From NCBI GenBank assembly GCA_965230965.1, contig OZ246401.1, positions 434,001 through 498,000 on the forward strand: a stretch of 64,000 nucleotides of DNA. Direction: 5' to 3'. The notes below the pieces were generated by a model, which was not told where the DNA came from, made no database searches, and saw nothing but the letters and a program-made list of their open reading frames with translations. Both the position numbers and the translations under genes were made by a program. Of the stretch, positions 51,675 to 59,537 are shown one piece after another. Positions within the stretch are counted from its first letter, which is position 1, and every line of letters begins with the position of its first letter. The DNA comes from OLB23 sp965230965 (GTDB lineage: Bacteria > Patescibacteriota > Microgenomatia > UBA1406 > HO2-37-13b).

Positions 51675-52226
51675 TTAGAAAGATTCGTTCAGCTTGTCAG
51701 AGAGCTGAATATTAAGTTTAAGTGCTTCTTCAAGCTGTTTTCTGGATCCATCAGGGGCGCTTTCAAGCAAGTCTTCTATCACTTCGCGGTGTTTTTTATT
51801 ACTTTGCTTCATTTTTAAAATAAACTGCTCATCGGCGCCAACACCTTGATTCTTTGACAAGATTACCATATCAACCATGCGTTTGAAATTCTGTTCGGCT
51901 CCCAGCATTATTTCGCCTCCCGCCTCCCACTTCCCCTTTTTTGTCAGCATTTGCGCAGCTGCTGTTTTTTTGTCTGAAAATAAAATAAGGACCTCTGCTT
52001 TTTTCATGTTGTCGCGCGTAAAGAAAAGCCAAAAATTATCTCTGACAGTTTTCAGATAATAGAGTGGGCTATCAGGAAGTACGCCGGCAAATGGCAATTC
52101 GTATTCAACAGCTTCGCCTTTAATTTCAATCTGAGCAAGAACGTAATTTGTTTTTTCTGAGAGAAGCACAACCGCTGAGAAAAAGATTAAAAGGAGTGTT
52201 ACAAGGGTCACAATTGTTCTCTTCAT
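51675..52226 (-). CDS. Exported DUF5667 protein
   Basis: A 183-residue protein with a signal peptide or anchor (about residues 4-24) and a helical domain containing LPDSPLYYLKTVRDNFWLFF, the DUF5667 signature, followed by long charged helices. It is an extracytoplasmic helical protein of unknown role, common in CPR bacteria. TATAAT ends six bases before the ATG. Confidence 0.85.
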   Translation of the reverse strand: MKRTIVTLVTLLLIFFSAVVLLSEKTNYVLAQIEIKGEAVEYELPFAGVLPDSPLYYLKTVRDNFWLFFTRDNMKKAEVLILFSDKKTAAAQMLTKKGKWEAGGEIMLGAEQNFKRMVDMVILSKNQGVGADEQFILKMKQSNKKHREVIEDLLESAPDGSRKQLEEALKLNIQLSDKLNESF

Positions 52227-52294
52227 ATATTGATTATATCTAAAAACAAACCCGCTGCAAAAGCAGAGGGTCTGTTTTAGAAGTCAAGATAAAC

Positions 52295-52567
52295 TTATTT
52301 GACTAATTTCTTAAGAGTCTTTCCAGCTGTGAAGCCTGGAGTACTTGTTGCTGGGATCTTGATTTCAGCGCCGGTTTGGGGATTTCTACCCTTGCGTGCT
52401 GCTCTTCGTCGGACCAAAAAGGTTCCGAACCCGGTAACAACTACTTTTTCATTACGCTTCATTGCTTCAGAGACTGTACCAAATACAGCGTTAACTGAAT
52501 CTTTTGCTGCCTTTGATGTAAGGTTTGCTCTCTTTGCAACTTGTGCGACTAAGTCTGCTTTTGTCAT
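52295..52567 (-). CDS. hup: HU family DNA-binding protein
   Basis: A 90-residue histone-like protein with the complete family form: MTKADLVAQVAKRA helix, GFGTFLVRRRAARKGRNPQTG arm and IKIPATSTPGFTAGKTLK. It bends DNA and compacts the nucleoid as a dimer. The ATG at 52567 is set by a strong GGAGGGGGTGA eight bases upstream; a GTG inside that site four codons earlier is the alternative. Unlike most genes here it has a leader and a strong ribosome site, as expected for abundant protein. Confidence 0.96.
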   Translation of the reverse strand: MTKADLVAQVAKRANLTSKAAKDSVNAVFGTVSEAMKRNEKVVVTGFGTFLVRRRAARKGRNPQTGAEIKIPATSTPGFTAGKTLKKLVK

Positions 52568-52587
52568 GTATTCTTTCACCCCCTCCC

Positions 52588-52641
52588 AGCACTAATTCTT
52601 GCTATAAGCTTTTGTAAAGCGCTATACTAAACATTAGTGCT
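52588..52641. promoter_or_regulatory. Inverted repeat flanking the HU promoter/leader
   Basis: Perfect 9-base arms AGCACTAAT (52588-52596) and ATTAGTGCT (52633-52641) are separated by 36 bases that contain TATACT/TAGTAT and CTATAA sequences. It may be a DNA-loop operator or form a long stem in the mRNA leader. Confidence 0.4.
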
Positions 52642-52713
52642 CGGACATATAATACTGCAGTTTTGCCTTTCCTGTCAATCTATATTAAGAACCTCTTATT
52701 GTAACAATCTATA

Positions 52714-54228
52714 TCAGGAATGGCTTGTTGCAATAGCTCGCGTCTCACGAATAACAGTAATCGTCACCTGTCCGGGGAAGACAGGGAATTTTTGATTAAT
52801 GTCTTCTTTGATCTTTTCTGACAAGACAATCGCCTCATCTTCAGAAATATCGTCTGGTCGAACGATTACGCGGAGCTCTCTACCAGCCTGTAAGGCATAT
52901 GCCTCTCGCACGCCTTTTCGCGACATGGCGATCTCCTCAAGATCTTTGATGCGCTTTAAGTATTGTTCGAAGTCTTCATGGCGTGCGCCTGGGCGACCAC
53001 CAGAAATACCGTCTGAAATGTAGACGATAACAGCTTCGGCTGACTCGAATGGAATATCTTCATGCGACGATGCCACACAGTGAATTGCAGCGGCGGGCAT
53101 GTTGTATTTTTTAAGAAGTTCGACGCCAAGATCGACGTGTGATCCCTCTTTTCCTTCGACAACTTTACCAATATCGTGGAAAAGACAGCCGAGTTTGACG
53201 GTCATAACATCTGCCTTAAGCTCGTGGGCAAGTGCAATACCAATTTTTGTTTCTTCAAGTGTATGAAGAAGCAGGTTTTGGCCGTAAGAAAATCTGTATT
53301 TGAATTTTCCTAGCATCCAGACGAGCTCTTTTGGAAGATCATAGACCCCTACGCGGTGCACAAGATCTTCACCAGCCTGGTGTACAATCTTGTCGATATC
53401 GCGACGGGTTTGGTTCACAATTTCTTCAATGCGAACTGGCTGAACGCGACCATCTTTAATAAGTCGCTCGAGTGAAACCTTTGCAACCTCTCTTTTGTAT
53501 GCATCGAAAGAAGAAATACGAATTGATCCCTCCTCTTCGAGGTCAACATCAACGCCTGTGGCAAGTTCGAAGGCTCTAATATTGCGGCCTTCTTTCCCAA
53601 TAATCTTGCCCTTTATGCCATCGTCAGGAAGGGCAATGGTAGAAAGTGTATATTCGGCAACATAATCTGTTGCGCCATGGCGCATCGCCTCAAGAAGAAT
53701 GTCTTGCGCTTTACGCTCACTTTCTTCTTTGATTTTTTCTTCTGCTTGGCGAATACGTTTTGCGACCTCAGGCTTTAATTTTTCCTCCCACCCTTTAAGG
53801 ATGAGGTCTTTTGCCTCTTGTTGACCAAGTTTTGCGACTTTTTCGAGCTTTTCTAAAATCTCGTCTTTGCGAGCTTTTACTTCTGCGCGATCGGCCTCGA
53901 TAGCCTTTTCTTTGTTTTCTAACTCATTTTTAAGGCGATTCAACTCGCTTTCACGCTGTTGAACTTTGCGCTCGCTTTCTTGCAGTTCTCGTTTAGAGCG
54001 TTGTAGCTCTCTTTCCGCCTCTTCTTTTAATCGAACGGCCTCCTCTTTGGCTTTAATAAGCACTTCTTTTGCTTGCAACTCAGCCTCTTCAACCTTAAGT
54101 TCAACTTGTTGGAGCTTTTCTTCTACCTTTTGTTGATCAATTTTTGGTAAAGGCTGTGGAACTGGCTGTGTTTCAAGCGGTTGCTTGCTGAAAAAGGGTA
54201 GGGAGGCAAGCATTTTTTGAATATTCAT
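52714..54228 (-). CDS. rny: Ribonuclease Y without membrane anchor
   Basis: A 504-residue endoribonuclease that starts mRNA decay. A long coiled coil (about residues 25-190, rich in Glu, Lys, Gln and Leu) leads to a KH domain (GKIIGKEGRNIRAFE) and an HD domain (LGCLFHDIGKVVEG). The typical N-terminal transmembrane helix is missing: the first 30 residues, MNIQKMLASLPFF and a Pro/Gln stretch, have at most a short amphipathic helix. A start nine codons earlier adds LFVSVL, still too short to span a membrane. Confidence 0.93.
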   Translation of the reverse strand: MNIQKMLASLPFFSKQPLETQPVPQPLPKIDQQKVEEKLQQVELKVEEAELQAKEVLIKAKEEAVRLKEEAERELQRSKRELQESERKVQQRESELNRLKNELENKEKAIEADRAEVKARKDEILEKLEKVAKLGQQEAKDLILKGWEEKLKPEVAKRIRQAEEKIKEESERKAQDILLEAMRHGATDYVAEYTLSTIALPDDGIKGKIIGKEGRNIRAFELATGVDVDLEEEGSIRISSFDAYKREVAKVSLERLIKDGRVQPVRIEEIVNQTRRDIDKIVHQAGEDLVHRVGVYDLPKELVWMLGKFKYRFSYGQNLLLHTLEETKIGIALAHELKADVMTVKLGCLFHDIGKVVEGKEGSHVDLGVELLKKYNMPAAAIHCVASSHEDIPFESAEAVIVYISDGISGGRPGARHEDFEQYLKRIKDLEEIAMSRKGVREAYALQAGRELRVIVRPDDISEDEAIVLSEKIKEDINQKFPVFPGQVTITVIRETRAIATSHS

Positions 54229-54359
54229 AACATCCAATACTGACACAAAAAGCAATAGAAAGCTGACGAATTAGAGCCTCAGAAAGAGATTTTCCAAATT
54301 TATCATATGCCTTGTTCTATTAACTTTTTGCTCAATTTACAATTTGTAATGGCCCTATT

Positions 54360-54869
54360 TTACTTTTTTTTAATGAAATCTTCAAATGCTAATTTAATGT
54401 TGCTGTACGAAAAGCCGCGTCGGAGCAAGTGATTGGTTATTTTTTTCTGATCATCAGGCTCAATTTCGTCTTGCGATTGAGGATTTATGAAAAACAACTT
54501 CTTTTGAATGATGCTTGTTATAAGTGGAAGCTCATCAATGATGTTTTCTGAGAAGTAGTCTTCGATTAAAGGGTCTGCGACGCCCTTCTGTTTGAGCTCA
54601 AGGACAAGGCGGCGCTTGCCGCGGGGACGAAAATATTGCCTATCATCAACAAACATTCTGACAAAATTCTCGTCATTGATGCGTTTTTCATCGTAGAGCT
54701 TTTGGATTGTTGCATCAATATATTTTGTCTGCTCATCGGCATCCGCCACCTCTTGTTTAATAAGCTTGCGTTTTAAATAGCGGCGGAGCTCATACTCTGT
54801 GCGCGGACGATACGAAAGGTATCGATCCGCGCACCAGTATAAATAATCAGGAATTAAATTGTTTTTCAC
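54360..54869 (-). CDS. recX: Regulatory protein RecX
   Basis: A 169-residue three-times-three-helix protein with YLSYRPRTEYELRRYLKRKL and NDENFVRMFVDDRQYFRPRGKRRL cut here by charged turns, as expected of RecX. It binds in the groove of RecA filaments and limits their activity. It overlaps the end of recA by 23 bases, so it is translated by coupling, and continues to a Lys-rich end. Confidence 0.92.
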   Translation of the reverse strand: MKNNLIPDYLYWCADRYLSYRPRTEYELRRYLKRKLIKQEVADADEQTKYIDATIQKLYDEKRINDENFVRMFVDDRQYFRPRGKRRLVLELKQKGVADPLIEDYFSENIIDELPLITSIIQKKLFFINPQSQDEIEPDDQKKITNHLLRRGFSYSNIKLAFEDFIKKK

Positions 54870-55875
54870 GGATTTCCTTCATAAATTCTTCTCTCATTTT
54901 TGCATCGGCACGCAGGTTATCGGCAAGTTGAGCCCTGCCTTGAGCCAGCACCTTGTCGCCTTTCTTCAAAAAGGCACCTGCTTTTGTGATCACTTCTGTT
55001 AATAGTGCCGCCTCAATCAGGGCATCCTCCTTATCAACGCCTTGGTGATTTACGACAAATTCCGCTTGTTTAAATGGCGGAGCCACCTTATTTTTCACAA
55101 TCTTAACTCTATGGCGTGACCCAACAACCTGATCGCCCTTTTTAATACTCTCTGTCTTGCGCACATCCATGCGTATAGAACAATAGAATTTAAGCGCAAG
55201 TCCACCTGGGGTCGTCTCAGGATTTCCAAACATGACGCCGATTTTATGACGAAGTTGGTTTGTGAAAATAATTGTTGTATTAGATTTTGAGGTGACGCTT
55301 GTTAATTTGCGCAGCGCGTGCGACATAAGTCGTGCCTGCACGCCCATTTGCGCATCGCCCATTTCGCCTTCGATTTCACTCTTTGGCACAAGTGCAGCGA
55401 CTGAATCAACTACCACGAGATCAACGCCTCCTGAGCGAATAAGGGCCTCAGTGATTTCTAAAGCCTGCTCACCGGTATCTGGTTGTGAAATAAGCAGATT
55501 AGCAAGATCGACGCCCAAGATTTCTGCCCATGTTGGATCAAGCGCGTGCTCTGCGTCAATAAATGCTGCAATACCGCCGGTTTTCTGTACTTGTGCTATA
55601 AAATTTAATGAAAGCGTTGTCTTTCCTGAAGCTTCAGGGCCATAGATTTCAATAATGCGGCCTTGAGGAATACCACCAACGCCGAGTGCAACATCAAGCG
55701 GAAGAATGTCTGACGGAATAACCTTAACCTTCTCTCTGACGCGGTCGCCGAGCTTCATAATCGAACCCATACCAAACTGTTTCTGAATTTGTTCAACTGC
55801 CATCTGAACCGCTTGGTTCTTCTGACTCTCTTCCTTCTGGACTGGTTTTGTTTTCTCTTTTGTTTCTTTTGTCAT
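54847..55875 (-). CDS. recA: Recombinase RecA
   Basis: A 342-residue strand-exchange protein. Walker A is GPEASGKTT (near 70-78), with EIYGP before it; the catalytic Glu is in IDAEHALDP, Walker B in LVVVDSVAAL, and loop L2 with TNQLRHKIGVMFGNPETTPGG is normal. The N-terminus has a Lys/Glu/Gln-rich extension of about 20 residues. No intein. It is followed and overlapped by recX. Confidence 0.98.
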   Translation of the reverse strand: MTKETKEKTKPVQKEESQKNQAVQMAVEQIQKQFGMGSIMKLGDRVREKVKVIPSDILPLDVALGVGGIPQGRIIEIYGPEASGKTTLSLNFIAQVQKTGGIAAFIDAEHALDPTWAEILGVDLANLLISQPDTGEQALEITEALIRSGGVDLVVVDSVAALVPKSEIEGEMGDAQMGVQARLMSHALRKLTSVTSKSNTTIIFTNQLRHKIGVMFGNPETTPGGLALKFYCSIRMDVRKTESIKKGDQVVGSRHRVKIVKNKVAPPFKQAEFVVNHQGVDKEDALIEAALLTEVITKAGAFLKKGDKVLAQGRAQLADNLRADAKMREEFMKEIREKQFNS

Positions 55876-55891
55876 AATAGTAGGGAAAAAT

Positions 55892-57634
55892 TTAGTTTAT
55901 GATAGAATAATCGGTGCTAAAAAACAAGCTCGGCCGCCTCAATTTATAACGATCGGTGAGCTTTTGCAGGTCATAGCAGGCTGGTGCAAAATAATAATGT
56001 CCTACGGGGAGTAGTATAATGGTAGAATGCGCGCATGGGGTGCGCGCGGTGGGAGTTCGATTCTCCCCTCCCCGACATATCTCTTCATCATGCATTTTAT
56101 TAATCTGCTTAGTTGGCTCTATAAATACTTGTGTTGGCATTGATGAAGGTGTTATTGATGGTTGCAATACAAAGTCTGGATCAACATCTATAACAATAGG
56201 GTTGCCGTCGTCTTTTCCAACAATCCTTTTATTTTCTGCACCACGATTCGTTTGGACCACAATGTATTGATGCGAACTTTCTTGATCCGGCGAAACAATG
56301 CGCACCTCATAAGCGCCTTTTTTCGGTAGAGGAATAACAATATGGCGCACAATTGTAGAATTGTCGTCCTCGAGATAGACGGCCCCAGGGATTTCATATA
56401 ATGTTGCTTTTGTTGTCGGATCATAACCGACCCTTTTTCCGTCGGGGGCCGTCGCAAGTATGTGTTCTGGCGCCTTTGCAAAAATTTCTAAAGCACTAAA
56501 GTCACTATGAACTTTTGTGAAGCGTCGCATCTCTGCGGCAGTATTCTTATAATCTGGATTGTCGAGCGTGCTCCATTCAAATAGCGGATCTTTTATAGAA
56601 AATGTTGCCCCATTAATACCTGATGCAACAAACCAATGTGATTTCTCAGGTGCTTTTAATATGACCGGTTTGTCACTTTTAATATCCGCAGCTGTCAGCT
56701 CACGATTATATGCTCCGCCACCTACAAACATAACTTTAGGACTATTAAACCGCTCGTTGGCTTTCTTTGTATATTGGTGCAAAGCTCCCCAGATCACATC
56801 GCCATACACATACCCATCACTTACGCAGCCATTTTCATCGCACTCTTGATTTCTCGAAAAATACTCATTGAGCACATCTGGCGTTGTATTGAGCCCGTCG
56901 GGACCTTTTAAGACGCCGTGAAAACTTAACATCATTGCCAGCGATGTTATGACGCAGCCACAATTGCCAATCGCTATGCCACACAACATCTTATCTTGCA
57001 ATCCACCGGCATACTGCAATGGTGCCCATGTTAAGGTCGACTGCTTCATGTGCGGAATATCGAGCTCATACTTTTCTGCATACGGCAGTTTTGTCTCTAT
57101 ATAAACGGCTGCCGATTGGCAGACACCGTATGAATCGCGCACGACGAGCGCTATGGTATTTGGACCTTTTTTAAACTGTGAGGCAAAATAGCCTTGCGAT
57201 ACACCCACAACACCATCAATACTTTGTAGCACCATGACGCCATTTACATATACCTCGCCATCGTCATCCATAACAACCTTGACCAAAGCACTTTTTGGGG
57301 CATCGCTCAACATGAATGTCTTACGAAAATAAACCGTCTCTTGATTTATGGGATTTGGTGCCCACATTGGATCGCCTTCAAAATTGTCTATTTTTCCTGC
57401 ACACAGGCCTCTTGATGGAGCCATGGTATAGCCCCAACCACTATCATCAAATGATGGTTTTTCCCATCCATTTTGTGGATTTCGCGCAAACTTCCACGTA
57501 CTATCGCTTTTTAGCGTAAAAACTGTATCGGGATTTGTAATTGTGGGTGTCTGCCCCCATGCACCCCCAGGAATCAATAAGAGCATTATTAATATGGCTA
57601 GCGAGGCTATTAAAATAATTTCGATTTTTCTCAT
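55892..57634 (-). CDS. Exported C39-like peptidase domain protein, 3' end replaced by tRNA-antisense sequence
   Basis: A 580-residue protein with a signal peptide (residues 1-27), a galactose-binding-like beta domain (about 35-185, with DDDGEVYVNGV) and a C39-family papain-like domain, with likely Cys227 in NCGCVITSLAMML and His333 in KSHWFVASGI. A beta domain follows. From about residue 520 the frame reads the antisense of tRNA-Pro (ICRGGENRTPTARTP), then 37 further codons, so the natural C-terminus, perhaps an anchor, has been lost or the protein really ends this way. It is probably a surface protease or amidase. Confidence 0.7.
   Translation of the reverse strand: MRKIEIILIASLAILIMLLLIPGGAWGQTPTITNPDTVFTLKSDSTWKFARNPQNGWEKPSFDDSGWGYTMAPSRGLCAGKIDNFEGDPMWAPNPINQETVYFRKTFMLSDAPKSALVKVVMDDDGEVYVNGVMVLQSIDGVVGVSQGYFASQFKKGPNTIALVVRDSYGVCQSAAVYIETKLPYAEKYELDIPHMKQSTLTWAPLQYAGGLQDKMLCGIAIGNCGCVITSLAMMLSFHGVLKGPDGLNTTPDVLNEYFSRNQECDENGCVSDGYVYGDVIWGALHQYTKKANERFNSPKVMFVGGGAYNRELTAADIKSDKPVILKAPEKSHWFVASGINGATFSIKDPLFEWSTLDNPDYKNTAAEMRRFTKVHSDFSALEIFAKAPEHILATAPDGKRVGYDPTTKATLYEIPGAVYLEDDNSTIVRHIVIPLPKKGAYEVRIVSPDQESSHQYIVVQTNRGAENKRIVGKDDGNPIVIDVDPDFVLQPSITPSSMPTQVFIEPTKQINKMHDEEICRGGENRTPTARTPCAHSTIILLPVGHYYFAPACYDLQKLTDRYKLRRPSLFFSTDYSIIN
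56005..56075 (+). tRNA. tRNA-Pro (anticodon GGG)
   Basis: A 71-nucleotide cloverleaf. The acceptor CGGGGAG pairs with CTCCCCG, the anticodon stem CGCGC pairs with GCGCG around ATGGGGT (anticodon GGG), and the T arm is GGGAG-TTCGATT-CTCCC. The D stem has one mismatch. Discriminator A is followed by CAT, so CCA is not encoded. It lies antisense inside the reading frame of a secreted protein gene. Confidence 0.95.
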
Positions 57635-57719
57635 GGCCTATCAAAAACGTGTAACGCCATAAGAATATCGAGTAGTTATTAAGGATTAATTATGGAGAAG
57701 GGAAGAGGAAAAAAAGAAA

Positions 57720-58706
57720 TTATTCGGCTTGGTCAGCGAGATAGCGCTCAACTTCAAGCGCTGCAGCAGCACCCATTCCTGTTGCGGTAATACCTTGTCG
57801 ATAAAGGTAGTCAACACAGTCTCCTGCTGCAAACACACCTTTCTTCGTTGTTACATAGCGCCAACCTGGATCAAAGGAAATATTTGGTTCTTGAGAAGCT
57901 TTACCTTGAGCTTTTTCCCACTCGTGCCAAGAAGATGTTGTTATGTAGCCCTTTTCATTCATCAGCACGCCACTTCCTTTGAGAAAATCCGTACTGGGTG
58001 TATGGCCTATTGCCAAGAAAAGCCCATCGACTTTTAATATTTCTTCTTTATCCTTTAGCTTCAATCCCTCCACTTTTTGTTCCCCTAAAACCTCTTCAAC
58101 TTCTGAATTCCAAAGAACTTCAACTTTTTCGTTATCCATCACTCTTTTTTGCATAATCTGCGACGCGCGGAAAGAATCCTTACGATGAATAATATAGACC
58201 TTGCTAGCAAAACGAGTGAGCGTCATGGCTTCTTCCATTGCTGTGTCGCCGCCGCCCACAACCGCAACAATTTTTTCTTTGAAGAAAAATCCGTCGCATG
58301 TGGCACAAGCGGAAACTCCGCGACCACGAAGTCGTGTTTCTGATTCGATGCCGAGCCATTTTGCGGTTGCTCCAGTAGCAATAAGAATTGATTCGGCGAC
58401 ATATTCATCGCCATTTGACAGCTTTATTTTTAGGTTTGCCGGATCATTAAAATCAACCTCTTTTACATTGTCATCAACAAACCGCGTATCAAAATGTGCG
58501 GCATGCTCTCGCATCTTTTGTACAAGCTCTGGGCCGAGGATTGAGGGAATGCCGGGGTAGTTTTCTACATCGGTTGTGAGTGTTAGCTGGCCTCCCGGAG
58601 GAGAACCGGCAATAACGAGAGGTTTTAGAAATGCCCGGGCATTATATATCGCGGCACCAAGGCCCGAAGGGCCGCCACCAATGATAATTACCTTCTCTTT
58701 TTGCAT
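57720..58706 (-). CDS. trxB: Thioredoxin reductase
   Basis: A 328-residue FAD/NADPH enzyme. FAD-binding GGGPSG lies at residues 10-15, the redox pair is CATC (134-137), the second nucleotide site is GGGDTAMEEA and the C-terminal FAD motif is GVFAAGDC. The NADPH-binding HRKDSFRASQ has the conserved Arg. Length is normal. It is divergent from the HIT gene; a GATACAA sequence lies six bases before the ATG. Confidence 0.96.
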   Translation of the reverse strand: MQKEKVIIIGGGPSGLGAAIYNARAFLKPLVIAGSPPGGQLTLTTDVENYPGIPSILGPELVQKMREHAAHFDTRFVDDNVKEVDFNDPANLKIKLSNGDEYVAESILIATGATAKWLGIESETRLRGRGVSACATCDGFFFKEKIVAVVGGGDTAMEEAMTLTRFASKVYIIHRKDSFRASQIMQKRVMDNEKVEVLWNSEVEEVLGEQKVEGLKLKDKEEILKVDGLFLAIGHTPSTDFLKGSGVLMNEKGYITTSSWHEWEKAQGKASQEPNISFDPGWRYVTTKKGVFAAGDCVDYLYRQGITATGMGAAAALEVERYLADQAE

Positions 58707-58726
58707 ATAGGTTGTATCATTGTATC

Positions 58727-59122
58727 ATGGAAGATTGCATTTTTTGCAAAATTGTTGCTGGGGAAATTCCGTGCTTTAAGACGTATGAGGATGATCTTTT
58801 TCTTGGATTTTTAGATATAAAACCATTAAATAAAGGGAACTCGCTTCTTATTCCAAAGAAACACTATCGCTGGGTTAATGATGTACCTGAGTTTGGTGAA
58901 TATTGGGAGGCTGCAAGAAAACTTGCGCTGAAGACGGCTGAGATTGTGCAACCGGAGTCTACTTCGTATTTGACACTTGGATATGAGGTTCCACACGCAC
59001 ACATTCGTATTATTCCTCGATTTGAAAACGATGGGCACGACGATGGGATTCAGCTCTCCGCTGTGAAAGAGATTTCTATGGAGGAAATGAAGGCCCTGTC
59101 TGAGGAAATTCTACAACTATAA
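58727..59122 (+). CDS. HIT family protein
   Basis: A 131-residue histidine-triad nucleotide-binding protein with CIFCKIVAGEIPCFK at the start and SYLTLGYEVPHAHIRIIPR near the end. The triad is normally H-x-H-x-H; here it is HAHIR, so the catalytic middle His is kept and the third is Arg. Members hydrolyse AMP conjugates. The ATG six bases after TATCAT is preferred over one five codons earlier. Confidence 0.88.
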   Translation: MEDCIFCKIVAGEIPCFKTYEDDLFLGFLDIKPLNKGNSLLIPKKHYRWVNDVPEFGEYWEAARKLALKTAEIVQPESTSYLTLGYEVPHAHIRIIPRFENDGHDDGIQLSAVKEISMEEMKALSEEILQL

Positions 59123-59153
59123 GCTGCGACTTTTCTTTGTATCGAACCGGGCT

Positions 59154-59171
59154 TATATCATATATGATATA
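59154..59171. repeat. 18-base perfect AT palindrome downstream of the HIT gene
   Basis: TATATCATATATGATATA reads the same on both strands. It lies about 30 bases after the HIT stop and about 50 bases before a GC-rich terminator hairpin. It may be an operator, or chance in AT-rich DNA. Confidence 0.4.
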
Positions 59172-59218
59172 TCCCGAAAATGAACATAAACCTTGGCGTG
59201 GTTTGTGGATAGGAAAAG

Positions 59219-59254
59219 CATGGAGGCCCCGGCGATGTCGCCGGGGCCTCCATG
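59219..59254 (-). terminator. Very strong intrinsic terminator of a GC-rich small gene
   Basis: Two 17-base arms, CATGGAGGCCCCGGCGA and its exact complement, with almost no loop, followed on the minus strand by CTTTTCC. A second hairpin (GACCCG / CGGGTC) lies between it and the stop codon of the small gene. Confidence 0.8.
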
Positions 59255-59273
59255 TGTCGACCCGCTTGCCGGG

Positions 59274-59426
59274 TCAGTCCTCCTCGCCTTCCTCCTTGGG
59301 AGGTTCGACAGGAGGGGGTGGTGGAGGAGGATTGGGTTGCCTGCCCGTGATGACACTGGGATCAGCAACGACCAGCGCCACCATGGTTACGATTATCGGA
59401 ACACCAGCACCTGCGTTTTCGAACAA
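59274..59426 (-). CDS. 50-residue membrane protein with proline-rich tail, TTG start
   Basis: The frame starts with TTG, six bases after GAGAGGAG, and reads MFENAGAGVPIIVTMVALVV, then ADPSVITGRQPN, seven Pro, and VEPPKEEGEED. So it has one hydrophobic segment (about residues 8-21), a polyproline spacer and an acidic end. A TATAAT box (59481-59486) and a leader of about 48 bases lie upstream and two terminator hairpins follow. An ATG-only scan misses this gene. Its layout equals that of three other small GC-rich genes in the window. Confidence 0.6.
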   Translation of the reverse strand: MFENAGAGVPIIVTMVALVVADPSVITGRQPNPPPPPPPVEPPKEEGEED

Positions 59427-59537
59427 CGTCTACTCCTCTCATCAACAAGCTGCCTTTGCAGCCGAGTAAACCTATAGTATATTATATCACGAGCTCGGGC
59501 TATCGCCAAATTCATCAAATTCTGTATACTGATATGC

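Noticed and set aside
59154..59171. Palindrome as intrinsic terminator of the HIT gene
   Set aside because: The stem would be wholly A-T and weak, with no T run after it. Listed only as a repeat.
59137..59469. Plus-strand frames of 94 and 110 codons with Gly runs
   Set aside because: They pass through a 17-bp terminator stem and are the complement of the TTG-started small gene, whose signals are far better.
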